DNA from: Lachnospiraceae bacterium
GTDB taxonomy: Bacteria > Bacillota > Clostridia > Lachnospirales > Lachnospiraceae
Direction: 5' to 3'
DNA length: 32,055 nucleotides
Assembly (NCBI GenBank): GCA_900770785.1
Contig: CAAGLJ010000247.1
Location: forward strand, 1-32,055
A program made the position numbers and the translations under genes. This document shows positions 16,752 through 25,875 of the stretch, one piece after another. A model generated the notes under the pieces. That model made no database searches. It was not told the origin of the DNA and saw only the letters and a list, made by a program, of their open reading frames with translations. Numbering within the stretch: the first letter of the stretch is position 1; every line of letters begins with the position of its first letter.

Positions 16752-18368
16752 TCACTCCACCCTTACTGCTGTTACACTTTTTTTCCCATAATACAGAGCT
16801 CTGTCTATATTCCGGCTCTCCTTTGGATTCTCTGATAAGGTCATATTTAAAAGAGGATATTTTGCTTCCATCTCCGGAACGACCACCTCTTCTTCCTCTG
16901 ATTCAGTAAGTATGCGGTGCTGTTCCTGCCTTATTTCCTCGTATTGCCATAATTTTCCGCTGCGAATAAGAGCAATACAGTAGTCATTAGTGCTGGTTAA
17001 CAGATTGCTTTTATTTAAAAAAATCAGAAGCAGCACTCCCACCACAATACCTGGAATAAGAATATATTCCCGATACCTGACACCATATAAGCTGCTCTTT
17101 ATCTCTCCATTGACATAAGTCCACCTTCCGTTTTTTTTCTTCCACATCTTCCTCAATCCTTCCTGAATCCAGCCCTGGACATAAATGATATTCGCCAGAG
17201 TTACCAATAAGAAGATATGAAAATAGGTGTTTTGTACCCCTCCGGATACATCTGATCTGGCATAGATCTCCGGGGTATAACTGGCCCAGTAAATTCCATT
17301 CATATACAGAACGAAAAGCAACGGCAGCCTAAATCTTACCTTTTCCCTGTTGACTCTCCATAACTGGCTCCAGATAAGCAGTGCCAGCATCAAATAAACA
17401 ACTACAGTAACCGGATTTTCCCTGAAAAAATCAATACCCAGGTAGATTCCTCTGTCAATAGCATAATACACCGTTTTAACCGCCCAGCCTAAATCTGCAC
17501 CAAATTCCTCACCACCTCTTACCGAATTTCCCGGAGCCTTAAAGCTGATAAGAAGGCCTGCAAACTCTGCCAACAGAGGTAGGAGCAGCCAGAGGTTCCT
17601 CCTGTCGAATGAAAGCCTGATTTTCTTTTTTTCCCCTCTCCTGCTGCACTCTCGCTTTCCTTCACCCTCTTTTGCTTTAAGCTGTGCCAGTAAAATCAAA
17701 ACCACTGCCAAAGTAGCGGATAAGGGAACCAGATAGCTTCCTCCTCCAAGTAAAGTGAATACCAAAAAGGTTATGATTAAATTCCTCTTTCTTTTTGTTT
17801 CTACAAAAAGATGGGCCTGTATAATGGCCAGACATCCCAGGAAAAAGGGCACTGAATAATGAGCTACTCCATTATACCAGTAAATTCCCGAAGTGGTTCT
17901 GGGGATATATTGGATGCTCAACCAGGACACCAGGCAAATAATGATTGCTGTGGCTCCTTTGGTAAAGTTAAGCTTTTTTACCAGATAAAAGCCGGCCAGA
18001 CAGCTGATTCCTCCAATAAGAAGGCCAAGACTCATGAATACCGTAAGTACATAACCGTTTTCCCAAAAATTATTGGGAGAAAGGGTAAATAAAAACAGCG
18101 TAAACCAGGTGCCCTGCCATTCCTCATACATCCGAATCACCATTTGAACAGACCCCTTTAACGCCTCTAAAATGGAGCCCGTTTCCACCCACGCCCGATA
18201 GGTATACAGGCTGAACCAGTAATCATCTCCGGTAGCATAGTTATGTAAGCCCACTCGGATGATGGGAAAAAGACTGATCATAAACAACACACTTACCAAT
18301 ATTCCGATGTTTCTCGAGCTGCAATATTCAACTGTTCTTTGATAGGTCTGTCTTATCTTACTCTTCAC
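16752..18368 (-). CDS. DUF6056-like multi-pass membrane protein, second of a tandem pair
   Basis: About 538 residues starting at GTG 18368, which overlaps the end of the upstream paralogue by 11 bases. Shared landmarks with that paralogue are an acidic pair after the first span (YATGDDYWFSLYTYRAW), GIYWYNGVAHYSVPFF and APGNSVRGG. Many hydrophobic spans and an early Asp-Asp in an outer loop resemble GT-C transferases that use polyprenyl-phosphate sugars. A ~60-residue outer C-terminal tail contains TESEEEEVVVPEMEAK. It may glycosylate the polymer or wall glycan outside the cell. The DUF6056 name is from memory of the motif pattern and needs a profile search. Confidence 0.75.
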   Translation of the reverse strand: MKSKIRQTYQRTVEYCSSRNIGILVSVLFMISLFPIIRVGLHNYATGDDYWFSLYTYRAWVETGSILEALKGSVQMVIRMYEEWQGTWFTLFLFTLSPNNFWENGYVLTVFMSLGLLIGGISCLAGFYLVKKLNFTKGATAIIICLVSWLSIQYIPRTTSGIYWYNGVAHYSVPFFLGCLAIIQAHLFVETKRKRNLIITFLVFTLLGGGSYLVPLSATLAVVLILLAQLKAKEGEGKRECSRRGEKKKIRLSFDRRNLWLLLPLLAEFAGLLISFKAPGNSVRGGEEFGADLGWAVKTVYYAIDRGIYLGIDFFRENPVTVVVYLMLALLIWSQLWRVNREKVRFRLPLLFVLYMNGIYWASYTPEIYARSDVSGGVQNTYFHIFLLVTLANIIYVQGWIQEGLRKMWKKKNGRWTYVNGEIKSSLYGVRYREYILIPGIVVGVLLLIFLNKSNLLTSTNDYCIALIRSGKLWQYEEIRQEQHRILTESEEEEVVVPEMEAKYPLLNMTLSENPKESRNIDRALYYGKKSVTAVRVE

Positions 18369-19869
18369 AAACTACACTTTCTTTACCATAGTATTTGGCC
18401 ACTACAAAATTAAACCAGTCGCCGCTGTCAAAGGAAACGTCATGAAACAGCAGCAAACGCGGTGGATCCGAAAAAGCCTTTACGGTGACGTTTTTAAGAC
18501 TTTCATCCTTAAGTAATTTTAGCCTTTCTTCGTTCTCTTGTCTATAAATTTCTGCCTGTCCGGACACAAGGGCAACCGTTGCCTCTGCCCCTGTATACAG
18601 TCGCTCATCCGCTTTAACATGCAGGCCGGAAGCAATAATCAGAAAAACGAGCATACCACAGATAAAAGTGCGGCTCGTCTGAGAAAACTCATTTTTTACA
18701 CTTTCTTCTGCCATACATCGTTTATTCAGCCACCCCACGGTATAAAAGACCAAGATATACAGCGCAAAAATAAAGATGAAATAAATTGTATTATGCAGTC
18801 TTCCTGCTCCCAGCTCCCCCTGTGCATACAAATTAGGCGTAAAGCCTGCGGAAACCAGACAATATGCCATAAGTGCCACCAGTCCCGGATATCTGAATGA
18901 ATACTCCATTCCCGATGCCGCCCTCCACATAAAAGGAAGGGATAGAACCAGAAGAGCAATTACAGGCCACCTGAGCCAGCTTTCTACAGGTTCATTTAAA
19001 CAATAGTAGAAGGATACAAAAATAGCCTTAATCGGATTCATTCCTTCACTTTGCTCCATGCGTATTGCGTTTCCCGGAGCCATCACACTGGCAATAAAGG
19101 AGGCAACCGCTATAATAGAAGGCATAATGACTGACAGATTTTTCTTTATTACCTCCCATGAAGAAAGCCCTCCCCTGGAATAATCTACAGCACAGATAAG
19201 AAAAACTGCCAGTCCCATCCATAAACAGCCCTGCAAGGCAGTAATAAAATTTCCTCCCCCGACCAGTATAGCCAGTATGCAGGCCAACAGGCATTTAAGG
19301 CTTCTCTGCCCCTTCTGCTTCTCCTGGTAAAGAGAGAGAACCACTCCCAGCAGCATCATAAGGAAGGCAAAAGCCCAGGTATAATTTACCACTCCCGCAT
19401 GCCAGTACAGGCCTTCATTACCGCTGGGCATCATTTGTATGATCGTAAACAGATAAAGAATCGTAATTATCCCAAATACATATTTGTCTGCCTTCAGGTA
19501 TTTTTCCCGAATAACATGCCCCAGATAGAATCCTCCCACTAAAAGCAAAACAATGGTTATTACTGTGGTCATTCCATAAAACTGTTCGCCAAAAATACCC
19601 GGCTGCAGAGAAGTCCAGAATACAGAGGCAAAAACTCCTGACCAGTTTAAATAATTAAAGGTACCATTTCCCAAGGCTGCCTTTATCACTTCCCAGAAGG
19701 AGCCTGTATTCATCCAGGCATCCCTTACACTGTCGCTGGCAGAAAAATCGTCTGCACTGGGATAGCCGTAGAAGCCCAGCATAAGTACAGGTATCAGGCT
19801 TAATAAGAAGATGGCCAGAAGTAAAATATAAATATGCCGCTCATTAATCTTTTCCACAAATTTTTTCAT
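18358..19869 (-). CDS. DUF6056-like multi-pass membrane protein, first of a tandem pair
   Basis: 503 residues with about ten or more hydrophobic spans. Landmarks are YPSADDFSASDSVRDAW after the first span, GNGTFNYLNWSGVFASVFW, GLYWHAGVVNYTWAFAF and MAPGNAIRME, which line up in order with those of the downstream gene. The early Asp-Asp in the first outer loop is a candidate catalytic site in a GT-C-like enzyme. The C-terminal ~70 residues are polar and probably external. The start at ATG 19869 has TAGGAAAT upstream, 64 bases after the previous gene. The pair probably arose by duplication and diverged, perhaps for different donor sugars or acceptors. Confidence 0.77.
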   Translation of the reverse strand: MKKFVEKINERHIYILLLAIFLLSLIPVLMLGFYGYPSADDFSASDSVRDAWMNTGSFWEVIKAALGNGTFNYLNWSGVFASVFWTSLQPGIFGEQFYGMTTVITIVLLLVGGFYLGHVIREKYLKADKYVFGIITILYLFTIIQMMPSGNEGLYWHAGVVNYTWAFAFLMMLLGVVLSLYQEKQKGQRSLKCLLACILAILVGGGNFITALQGCLWMGLAVFLICAVDYSRGGLSSWEVIKKNLSVIMPSIIAVASFIASVMAPGNAIRMEQSEGMNPIKAIFVSFYYCLNEPVESWLRWPVIALLVLSLPFMWRAASGMEYSFRYPGLVALMAYCLVSAGFTPNLYAQGELGAGRLHNTIYFIFIFALYILVFYTVGWLNKRCMAEESVKNEFSQTSRTFICGMLVFLIIASGLHVKADERLYTGAEATVALVSGQAEIYRQENEERLKLLKDESLKNVTVKAFSDPPRLLLFHDVSFDSGDWFNFVVAKYYGKESVVCEE

Positions 19870-19933
19870 ATTTCCTATTCTTCCCTTTATTTTCTAATGG
19901 CAGTTGCAGGTTTTTTTGCAAACCCGTTACTCA

Positions 19934-21616
19934 TTACCTTGGCACAAATCCGGACTTTATATTTTCTCCCGCTAACGTACTTCTATCCAGCATCATTTTA
20001 TAACAGGTATTGGGAAAATGGTGGTAGCTGTTAATTTCTCCTTCATCACAGTAATAAATGGTATTTCCATTTATTTCTACCATACCTGTTTTTGCCTCAT
20101 CATAATCCTGGGCCACAAGGTAATAGGGTTCCTTCAGTCTCTGTTTTAAAAATACTCCGGCATCCGTCACATAATTGTCAATATAGGGACTGAAACAAAG
20201 GAACATGCAAAAAACGATGCTTCCGGTTAAGATACTGTGAAAGCCCTTTTTCTCATAGTCAAACCAGCTGGCCATAGCCACAATGGGAATGACCAGAAGA
20301 AAGGCCAGACCGTAGCGGATAAAGGGGGCCATCATAAACCACATGGCTGCCGAGGCCAGCATACCTGCGTAGAGAACCACCAATTCCCCACGTACAGGAA
20401 TTTTTTTCCTCCACTTATATGCCAGATTCAGTACGCTAAGAAGCAGCCCTAAAACATTTGCATATAAAAGCATCTGAGCATATCTTTCCTGACTTTCCCA
20501 CCAGATAGGAAGCCACTCCCTGACAGGCATGTCAATGAGACTGATATCGTACAGACATCTTCCCCAGACCTTAATCTGGTAGGAGTCCACCAGCAGATAC
20601 TCCAAAGGCACCTTCCAGGCCACATTAAATAAATCAATAGCCTCAAAGGGGTAAATCAGCCATCCCGATAACAAAACATTCCTAATCAAATAGGGAGCCA
20701 GGGTAATCACCCCCAGGCCGATATAAATGGCAATATCCCGCCATTTTTTCTCTTTTAGCAAAAAATATGCCGGATAAACTGCCACCAGAGCCATAGAAAT
20801 AGCTGACAGCTTCATGGTTCCCAAAAACACTGCAAATACGGATAAAAGTGCATATACCGAATAATGTGCCCTTTTTTCCATTCCTCTCAGCCATACCGTA
20901 ATCATATAGATGGATAAAAACATGGTTGGATAGTCGGTTGCCGGAGACATACTTCCTGTTACATTTACCAGTGTATAAAGCAGAATACAGATACAGCCTG
21001 CATCCTCCAGATGGCTTGTATGATTTTTAAAGTCCTTCAGGCGGTGCAGGGCATACAGACTTAAAACCACCTCCACAAAACCCGTAGTGGTGTGCAGTGA
21101 CCAGGGCAGCAGCCAGCTTAGGCTCATTATGGCCGCAAAGGCAAGATAAAGACTGTTGTAGCCATAATGAAGCTGTAGATTAGCCATTCCCCTGATCAGC
21201 CCATATTCCTCATAAAGCCGGATATTCTGGGCATGATAGATATTGGTATCCGTATGGAAGGTTCCCCTGGAGGTAAAAAAAGCAATTAACAAAATAAAGC
21301 AAATGAGAAAAAAGCCTTCCCAGGAAAAACACAGTTTTTTCCCTTTGTCTAAAAGTTCTTTTACTCCTTTTCGATTGCCCCAGCCTGTGATGATCGCTGC
21401 TGCCAAAAGTCCCAGATGAGCAATCATCCCTATCTTATAGAAGATGCTGAAAAAACCGGCATAGAGAGTGATAACCGTAATTCCTGCCACCACATAATCA
21501 ACGGTCCAAAAGAACCATCTTCTTCCCAAAAATCTTGCCAGAAGCTTCTCCAGTCCCATACCAACAATAAGGCACAGCACAAAATAGTATATCCAGCTGA
21601 CAATTACTATTACCAT
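19934..21616 (-). CDS. Large multi-pass membrane protein, GT-C/LIC_10190-like
   Basis: 560 residues with about a dozen hydrophobic spans. The first big outer loop reads TSRGTFHTDTNIYHAQNIRL, then LQLHYGYNSLYLAFA. The Asp with nearby Tyr-His is in the position of the catalytic acidic residue of GT-C transferases, and I associate this pattern with the LIC_10190 membrane family. The C-terminal ~80 residues are polar (YYLVAQDYDEAKTGMVEING). Its ATG overlaps the stop of the upstream GT11 gene by 7 bases, so the two are probably translated together. It may add a sugar, possibly onto the fucosylated chain, outside the membrane. Family naming is tentative; coding status and membrane nature are clear. 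Confidence 0.72.
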   Translation of the reverse strand: MVIVIVSWIYYFVLCLIVGMGLEKLLARFLGRRWFFWTVDYVVAGITVITLYAGFFSIFYKIGMIAHLGLLAAAIITGWGNRKGVKELLDKGKKLCFSWEGFFLICFILLIAFFTSRGTFHTDTNIYHAQNIRLYEEYGLIRGMANLQLHYGYNSLYLAFAAIMSLSWLLPWSLHTTTGFVEVVLSLYALHRLKDFKNHTSHLEDAGCICILLYTLVNVTGSMSPATDYPTMFLSIYMITVWLRGMEKRAHYSVYALLSVFAVFLGTMKLSAISMALVAVYPAYFLLKEKKWRDIAIYIGLGVITLAPYLIRNVLLSGWLIYPFEAIDLFNVAWKVPLEYLLVDSYQIKVWGRCLYDISLIDMPVREWLPIWWESQERYAQMLLYANVLGLLLSVLNLAYKWRKKIPVRGELVVLYAGMLASAAMWFMMAPFIRYGLAFLLVIPIVAMASWFDYEKKGFHSILTGSIVFCMFLCFSPYIDNYVTDAGVFLKQRLKEPYYLVAQDYDEAKTGMVEINGNTIYYCDEGEINSYHHFPNTCYKMMLDRSTLAGENIKSGFVPR

Positions 21617-22560
21617 ACTTTCCCTTCCTCATCAATGCAGATCCATCCGGGCCAGAGCCTTTTCATAGCCTCCGGCTTATACCAATCCACCCCATTTTTT
21701 TGTTTCAGGGGACGAACAGCAATCCGATCGGGCCGGGCATTGAGTCTTGCTCCCCAGAAGCTGAAGGTACTGTTGGCACAGATATGATGTCTGCATTGGC
21801 TCATCAAATCAATATCATAAAAGCTGTCTTTTCCATGATTGATGTCCACAATTGTATAATCGCTTCTGTGTCCGATTACCTTTTCCATAAACTCCTGTGC
21901 ATAATCCGGCTCATCAGAAAACACATAAAAATGGGCCTCATCCACCCGTTTCTCTATGTATTCCATAGCCCTTTCATAATAGGCTCTGGTACAAATTCCG
22001 CCAAATATCTGCTGATTATCGGGTGTAAGATAATCGCCTCTACGCAGGTGAATGCTGACTGCATTGGTTTCTCCCATCTGCTTTTTCATCTTCCCGTTCA
22101 TCGGATTGTCCGACGGCGGAAAAACCAGCTTTTGCCTTAGTGCAGGAAGAATGTCGCCATAATAGGCCTCGCAGGCCCAGTAACCGGTTAAGACCCTGTT
22201 TTCCAGCTTAAAAAGACCTTCATCATACATCTGATGCTCTGTATAACGCCTGTCTTCTGTCAAATGAAGCTTTCTAAAGGCTTTGGCAAGGATGCTGTTA
22301 TTTCCCAGAATATTCTGTTTTTCTTCTATTGTACAGACCTCGTAGGTGACTTTCAAAAAATAACCCAGCTCCAGCTTCCTTTTTGTGGTTTTTTCCTCCC
22401 TGGCCTTGCCGTCCGGAGTGGTTTTTTCGGCAGCACTCTCCTTAACGGTAAACCAGCTGGTGTCCAGCTTTACTTCTTTTCCCAAAGCCTTAAACTTCTC
22501 ATACAGAGCATATTGCTGCAGCTGGTTACCCAGTCCGCCATTCATTTCAATGATAATCAT
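21610..22560 (-). CDS. GT11 alpha-1,2-fucosyltransferase
   Basis: 316 residues with the full GT11 signature: N-terminal MNGGLGNQLQQYALY at 6-20, the GDP-fucose-binding HLRRGDY at 171-177, FYVFSDEPDYAQEF, and ANSTFSFWGARLN near the C-terminus. GT11 enzymes transfer L-fucose from GDP-fucose in alpha-1,2 linkage, usually to galactose. An unusual Lys/Glu-rich stretch at about 40-62 may be a loop insert. The start codon ATG 22560 has only a weak AGAGAG site. It overlaps the downstream membrane gene. No GDP-fucose synthesis genes are in the window. Another deoxyhexose or linkage cannot be excluded. Confidence 0.92.
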   Translation of the reverse strand: MIIIEMNGGLGNQLQQYALYEKFKALGKEVKLDTSWFTVKESAAEKTTPDGKAREEKTTKRKLELGYFLKVTYEVCTIEEKQNILGNNSILAKAFRKLHLTEDRRYTEHQMYDEGLFKLENRVLTGYWACEAYYGDILPALRQKLVFPPSDNPMNGKMKKQMGETNAVSIHLRRGDYLTPDNQQIFGGICTRAYYERAMEYIEKRVDEAHFYVFSDEPDYAQEFMEKVIGHRSDYTIVDINHGKDSFYDIDLMSQCRHHICANSTFSFWGARLNARPDRIAVRPLKQKNGVDWYKPEAMKRLWPGWICIDEEGKVW

Positions 22561-22608
22561 GGTTTATCTCTCTACTGTTTGCTAATTTTATTCCTACTGC
22601 CTGGTTTA

Positions 22609-23652
22609 TCAGGAATCGTCATGCTCCATTTTCTTTCTCAGCAGCAAAAAACGCAGTCCCGGCCCCAGACTCCAGGGATAAGCTCCATAAATCTGAGGAT
22701 ACTGGCTAAAGCCCTCACACTCACCGGAGCAATCGTAAATCCTTCCCTCTTTTACCGATTTCAGGATTGCCTGCTCCATCCCGATAAGCTGCTTTTCGTA
22801 GCCCTCAGTCAAGGCTCCGACAGCAATTCCCTTTTGTACCGCATAGGCAATCATGGCTGTGGCAGAGGTATCCTTTGGCCCTTCTGCTGCCTGCAGCTGC
22901 CAGGAAAAGTATCCATCCTCCCGTAAATAAGCCATAACCGCTTCAACCAGACACCGAAAGGCTTCGTTCAGCTCCTTTTTTCGGGCATCTGCCGGTAAAA
23001 ATTCCAAACTGTCTGCCAAGCCCAGAGCCAGCCAGCCTACTGCTCTTCCCCAGCCGATAATGCCCTGTTTTTCTTTTGTTTCAGTATCATAGCCATGATA
23101 AGGAAGACCGCTCTTACTATCCATACCATTTTCCCAAAACAGCTTCAGCTGTTCTGCTGCCAGGCTGGAAGCCTCCTCTCTTCCTGCTATTTTCCCATAA
23201 CGGCTTAGGAAAGGTACCATCATACCAATTCCGTCCACATAAATATGGGTAGGATGATGCTTCCGATAAGGAATCGTCCCTCCGCTTTGTTCTTTATAGC
23301 GAAGCAGATATTGGTACAGGGCTTCTCCTGCTGCCAGCATATTGGCATCTTTTGACTGTTCATAAAAATAGAGCAGGGAGTAGCCGTTCATCACCCCATC
23401 AATATTATAGACAGGCAGGCCTTTATTCAGCCAGCTTTCGTAATATCTTTTCAGGGTCTTTGCTTCTTTTGCCTCCTCCAGAGCCTGAGTAAGCATGGCA
23501 TGCTGCCAGAAAAAAGGATCTTTTCTGGCTACTGTCCCCGGTCTGATTATCTTCTTTACCAGCCGTTTCAAATCCTCTTTTTTCGTCGTTTCAGGATAGC
23601 TGAACAACTGTCTTTTGGCCTCGGTCAGCAGACTTTCTATCTGTTGTGTCAT
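22609..23652 (-). CDS. Glycoside hydrolase family 88/105 protein
   Basis: 347 residues in an alpha/alpha-barrel pattern. The residues expected from the unsaturated rhamnogalacturonyl hydrolase YteR appear in order: Asp85 (NIDGVMNG), Asp140 (YVDGIGMMVPF), His186 (YHGYD) and WGRAVGW at 201-207. Family members hydrate the double bond of unsaturated uronic acids released by polysaccharide lyases. There is no signal peptide, so it should be cytoplasmic. AAAGGAG precedes the ATG, 11 bases after the pyruvyl transferase. It sits among glycosyltransferases with no lyase nearby, so it may trim or recycle a uronate-containing intermediate, or act on a different bond. The family call is strong; the role is open. 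Confidence 0.9.
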   Translation of the reverse strand: MTQQIESLLTEAKRQLFSYPETTKKEDLKRLVKKIIRPGTVARKDPFFWQHAMLTQALEEAKEAKTLKRYYESWLNKGLPVYNIDGVMNGYSLLYFYEQSKDANMLAAGEALYQYLLRYKEQSGGTIPYRKHHPTHIYVDGIGMMVPFLSRYGKIAGREEASSLAAEQLKLFWENGMDSKSGLPYHGYDTETKEKQGIIGWGRAVGWLALGLADSLEFLPADARKKELNEAFRCLVEAVMAYLREDGYFSWQLQAAEGPKDTSATAMIAYAVQKGIAVGALTEGYEKQLIGMEQAILKSVKEGRIYDCSGECEGFSQYPQIYGAYPWSLGPGLRFLLLRKKMEHDDS

Positions 23653-23663
23653 TTCTTCTCCTT

Positions 23664-24866
23664 TTACTTCAATATCTCCTGCAGCCTTTCCCCCAAAGCA
23701 AAGGCTCTGTCAATATAGGGAGGGATTACCAGTGCCAGCTGTTCTCTCAGCTCCTTCTCCTTTTCCAGCATCCATACAAAGGCCTCAATCAGCTGCCCTG
23801 CTTCCTCAAGACACTGTACCGGTACTACATAATTTTCGTAAGTGCCGAATAAATCCTTTGCAATCCCTTTGGCCTTGATAGAATAGCCCACCACCAGGGT
23901 AGGAACCTGACTGGAATAGGCGGCGATGGTAGCGTGGGTTCTTGCCCCTATAAAAAACCGACAGCGGGCAATATAGCCTTTCAATTCTTCACAGCTATGA
24001 TCACCGATGGAAATAACTCTGGGTTCTGTTTCAAAATAACTGTATAATTTATTAATGGTCTTTCTGTCATCATTTCTTTCCCACACCACATGAGGAATGA
24101 GAGCCACACTCATATCTGTATTATCCAGGATATATTGTACCAGAGCCTGATAGTTTTTCATGGTAATCCCCTGATTCCTCTCATTATCTACAATCATGGG
24201 GCTGATATTGATTCCCACCGTATTTCCTTCCTGAAAACCCTCCGGTAAGGGTAGCTGCTTTGTATCCAGCGTAAAGGCCGAGTCCGGATACAGATAAAGC
24301 TGCTTTTGCACTCCTGCTCTCTGCAAGGCCTCAAAGGTCAAAGACTCCCTGGCAAATACAGCTTCATACTGTGCCATATCTTTACGAATGTCTTCCCGTT
24401 CAAGCAGCTCAGGCTCAATAGAGCAGCCAAGAAGTATCGTCCTTCCGCCGTTTCGGTTGAACATGCTGTTGGACAGGATTAAATCCTTAATCATCATGTC
24501 ATAGCAATAATTGTCCCCTCCGATAGAGATATTCCATTTACAGCTGTTTTTTCCCAATACATTCCGAAAGCGATACCTTTGGAATGATTCTCTGTCCTTC
24601 GTAACCATTCTCCAGCCGTAGTACAGAATATGTGCTGCTTTATGGGCAGCAATATTTTGCTCAGGTACAATCTCACACAGACCCTTCAGAGAGTATTTCT
24701 CGTCCTCTGTTACACTGTTGGTCACCAGCCTTACCGGTCTGTTTACCAATTTACATATGGTGTTGGCCAGAGCCTCGCACCCATGATTTCCGCTCCCTGC
24801 ATGGGCATACAGGACTACCTTATCCTGATGTTTATTTTCACCTGCACTAATATCTTTGTTGACCAA
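23664..24866 (-). CDS. Polysaccharide pyruvyl transferase family protein
   Basis: 400 residues. It has the early HAGSGNHGCEALANTI (about 22-37), SIGGDNYCYD near 114, YEAVFARESLTFEAL and YLYPDSAFTL in the middle, and IARCRFFIGARTHATIAAYS with VGYSIKAKGIAKDLF towards the end. This is the PF04230 (CsaB/WcaK) pattern. These enzymes add ketal-linked pyruvate from phosphoenolpyruvate to a sugar, giving the polymer negative charge; some relatives have other roles. The start is TTG 24866 with a good AAGGAG six bases upstream, and no nearby ATG fits. It follows a GT2 gene by 10 bases and likely acts on the lipid-linked intermediate in the cytoplasm. Confidence 0.92.
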   Translation of the reverse strand: MVNKDISAGENKHQDKVVLYAHAGSGNHGCEALANTICKLVNRPVRLVTNSVTEDEKYSLKGLCEIVPEQNIAAHKAAHILYYGWRMVTKDRESFQRYRFRNVLGKNSCKWNISIGGDNYCYDMMIKDLILSNSMFNRNGGRTILLGCSIEPELLEREDIRKDMAQYEAVFARESLTFEALQRAGVQKQLYLYPDSAFTLDTKQLPLPEGFQEGNTVGINISPMIVDNERNQGITMKNYQALVQYILDNTDMSVALIPHVVWERNDDRKTINKLYSYFETEPRVISIGDHSCEELKGYIARCRFFIGARTHATIAAYSSQVPTLVVGYSIKAKGIAKDLFGTYENYVVPVQCLEEAGQLIEAFVWMLEKEKELREQLALVIPPYIDRAFALGERLQEILK

Positions 24867-24876
24867 TTTATACTCC

Positions 24877-25863
24877 TTATTTATTTACCTGTCCCTTCCA
24901 CCGGCCATAGGCCAGCAGATAAAGTTTCGGAAAATATCGATAGAATCTTACCTTCAGAGGATAGCCCTTTGGCAGATAAGCATATACCCCTTTTTTATTG
25001 CTGTATTCCTTTACCAGCTGATGACAGTACCTTTCCCTGTCACGATACCTCTCCAGCTCTTCTCTGGGCAGCCTGGCCAGCTTTCCCACTACTAGCAGAG
25101 TGGCTACCAATAGAATCCCCTTGAGCTTATCGGTAAGCTGCGGATAAGCCATCACCAGTTTCTCATATGCCTGCTGCCAGCAAAGAATCTGATCCATGTA
25201 AGAAGGGGTAAAGGGTTTCTCCATCGCCCCTGCTGTATTAATAAAATACTGATATCCCGTATAGTCTGTTACTGCGATTTTTTCAGCCTTTGCGGCTGCA
25301 TCCAGAAGAAACAGCAAATCCTCTCCGATGGATAAGCCATCAGGAAAACGAATATCCTCTGCCAGTTCTCTGCTGTAAAGCACTCCCCAGCAATGGGTAT
25401 TTCCCTCCAACAGATAGTCTTCCATGTAAGCCTTACGGGTATACTCCACAGTATGGGGCGTATTGGGCCTGCTGCCCTCCGGTTTAGCTCTATCCTGTGC
25501 AAACCGCTTCTCATATCCACAGACGACCATGTCTGCCTGCTTTTCTTTTTGAATCCTGCACAGAACCTCCAGAAAATCTGTCTTCACCCAATCATCCGCA
25601 TCTACAAAGGTGAAATACTCTCCCTTTGCCTTATCCATTGCCAGATTTCTGGCAGCAGACACTCCCGAGTTAATCTCTTCATGAAAAACACGAATCCTCT
25701 TATCCTGAGAAGCAAGCCTTTCACAAATCTCCAGGCTTTTGTCCCGGGAACCATTATCTATCAGCAGCAGCTCCCAGTCCGAACAGCTTTGCTTCTGAAT
25801 ACTGGATACACAATTCTCTATGTAGTTTTCTCCATTGTATACAGGAACAATAATACTGACCAT
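24877..25863 (-). CDS. GT2 family glycosyltransferase
   Basis: 328 residues. The N-terminal GT-A domain opens MVSIIVPVYNGENYIENCVS, then LLLIDNGSRDKS (donor-binding Asp) and GEYFTFVDADDW, where DADD is the DxD-type metal site. The C-terminal third (KVRFYRYFPKLYLLAYGRW) is basic and aromatic and may touch the membrane. AAGGAGAGG lies before the ATG, 12 bases after the GT14 gene. It is a close relative of the GT2 at 26766-27800, sharing the GEYFTFVD segment, which suggests duplication with different acceptor use. It adds one sugar to the repeat unit in the cytoplasm; specificity is not predictable. Confidence 0.95.
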   Translation of the reverse strand: MVSIIVPVYNGENYIENCVSSIQKQSCSDWELLLIDNGSRDKSLEICERLASQDKRIRVFHEEINSGVSAARNLAMDKAKGEYFTFVDADDWVKTDFLEVLCRIQKEKQADMVVCGYEKRFAQDRAKPEGSRPNTPHTVEYTRKAYMEDYLLEGNTHCWGVLYSRELAEDIRFPDGLSIGEDLLFLLDAAAKAEKIAVTDYTGYQYFINTAGAMEKPFTPSYMDQILCWQQAYEKLVMAYPQLTDKLKGILLVATLLVVGKLARLPREELERYRDRERYCHQLVKEYSNKKGVYAYLPKGYPLKVRFYRYFPKLYLLAYGRWKGQVNK

Positions 25864-25875
25864 AGCCGCCTCTCC

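Noticed and set aside
22234..22926. Plus-strand 230-codon open frame
   Set aside because: Antisense to the GT11 and GH88/105 genes, with no recognisable motifs or ribosome site.
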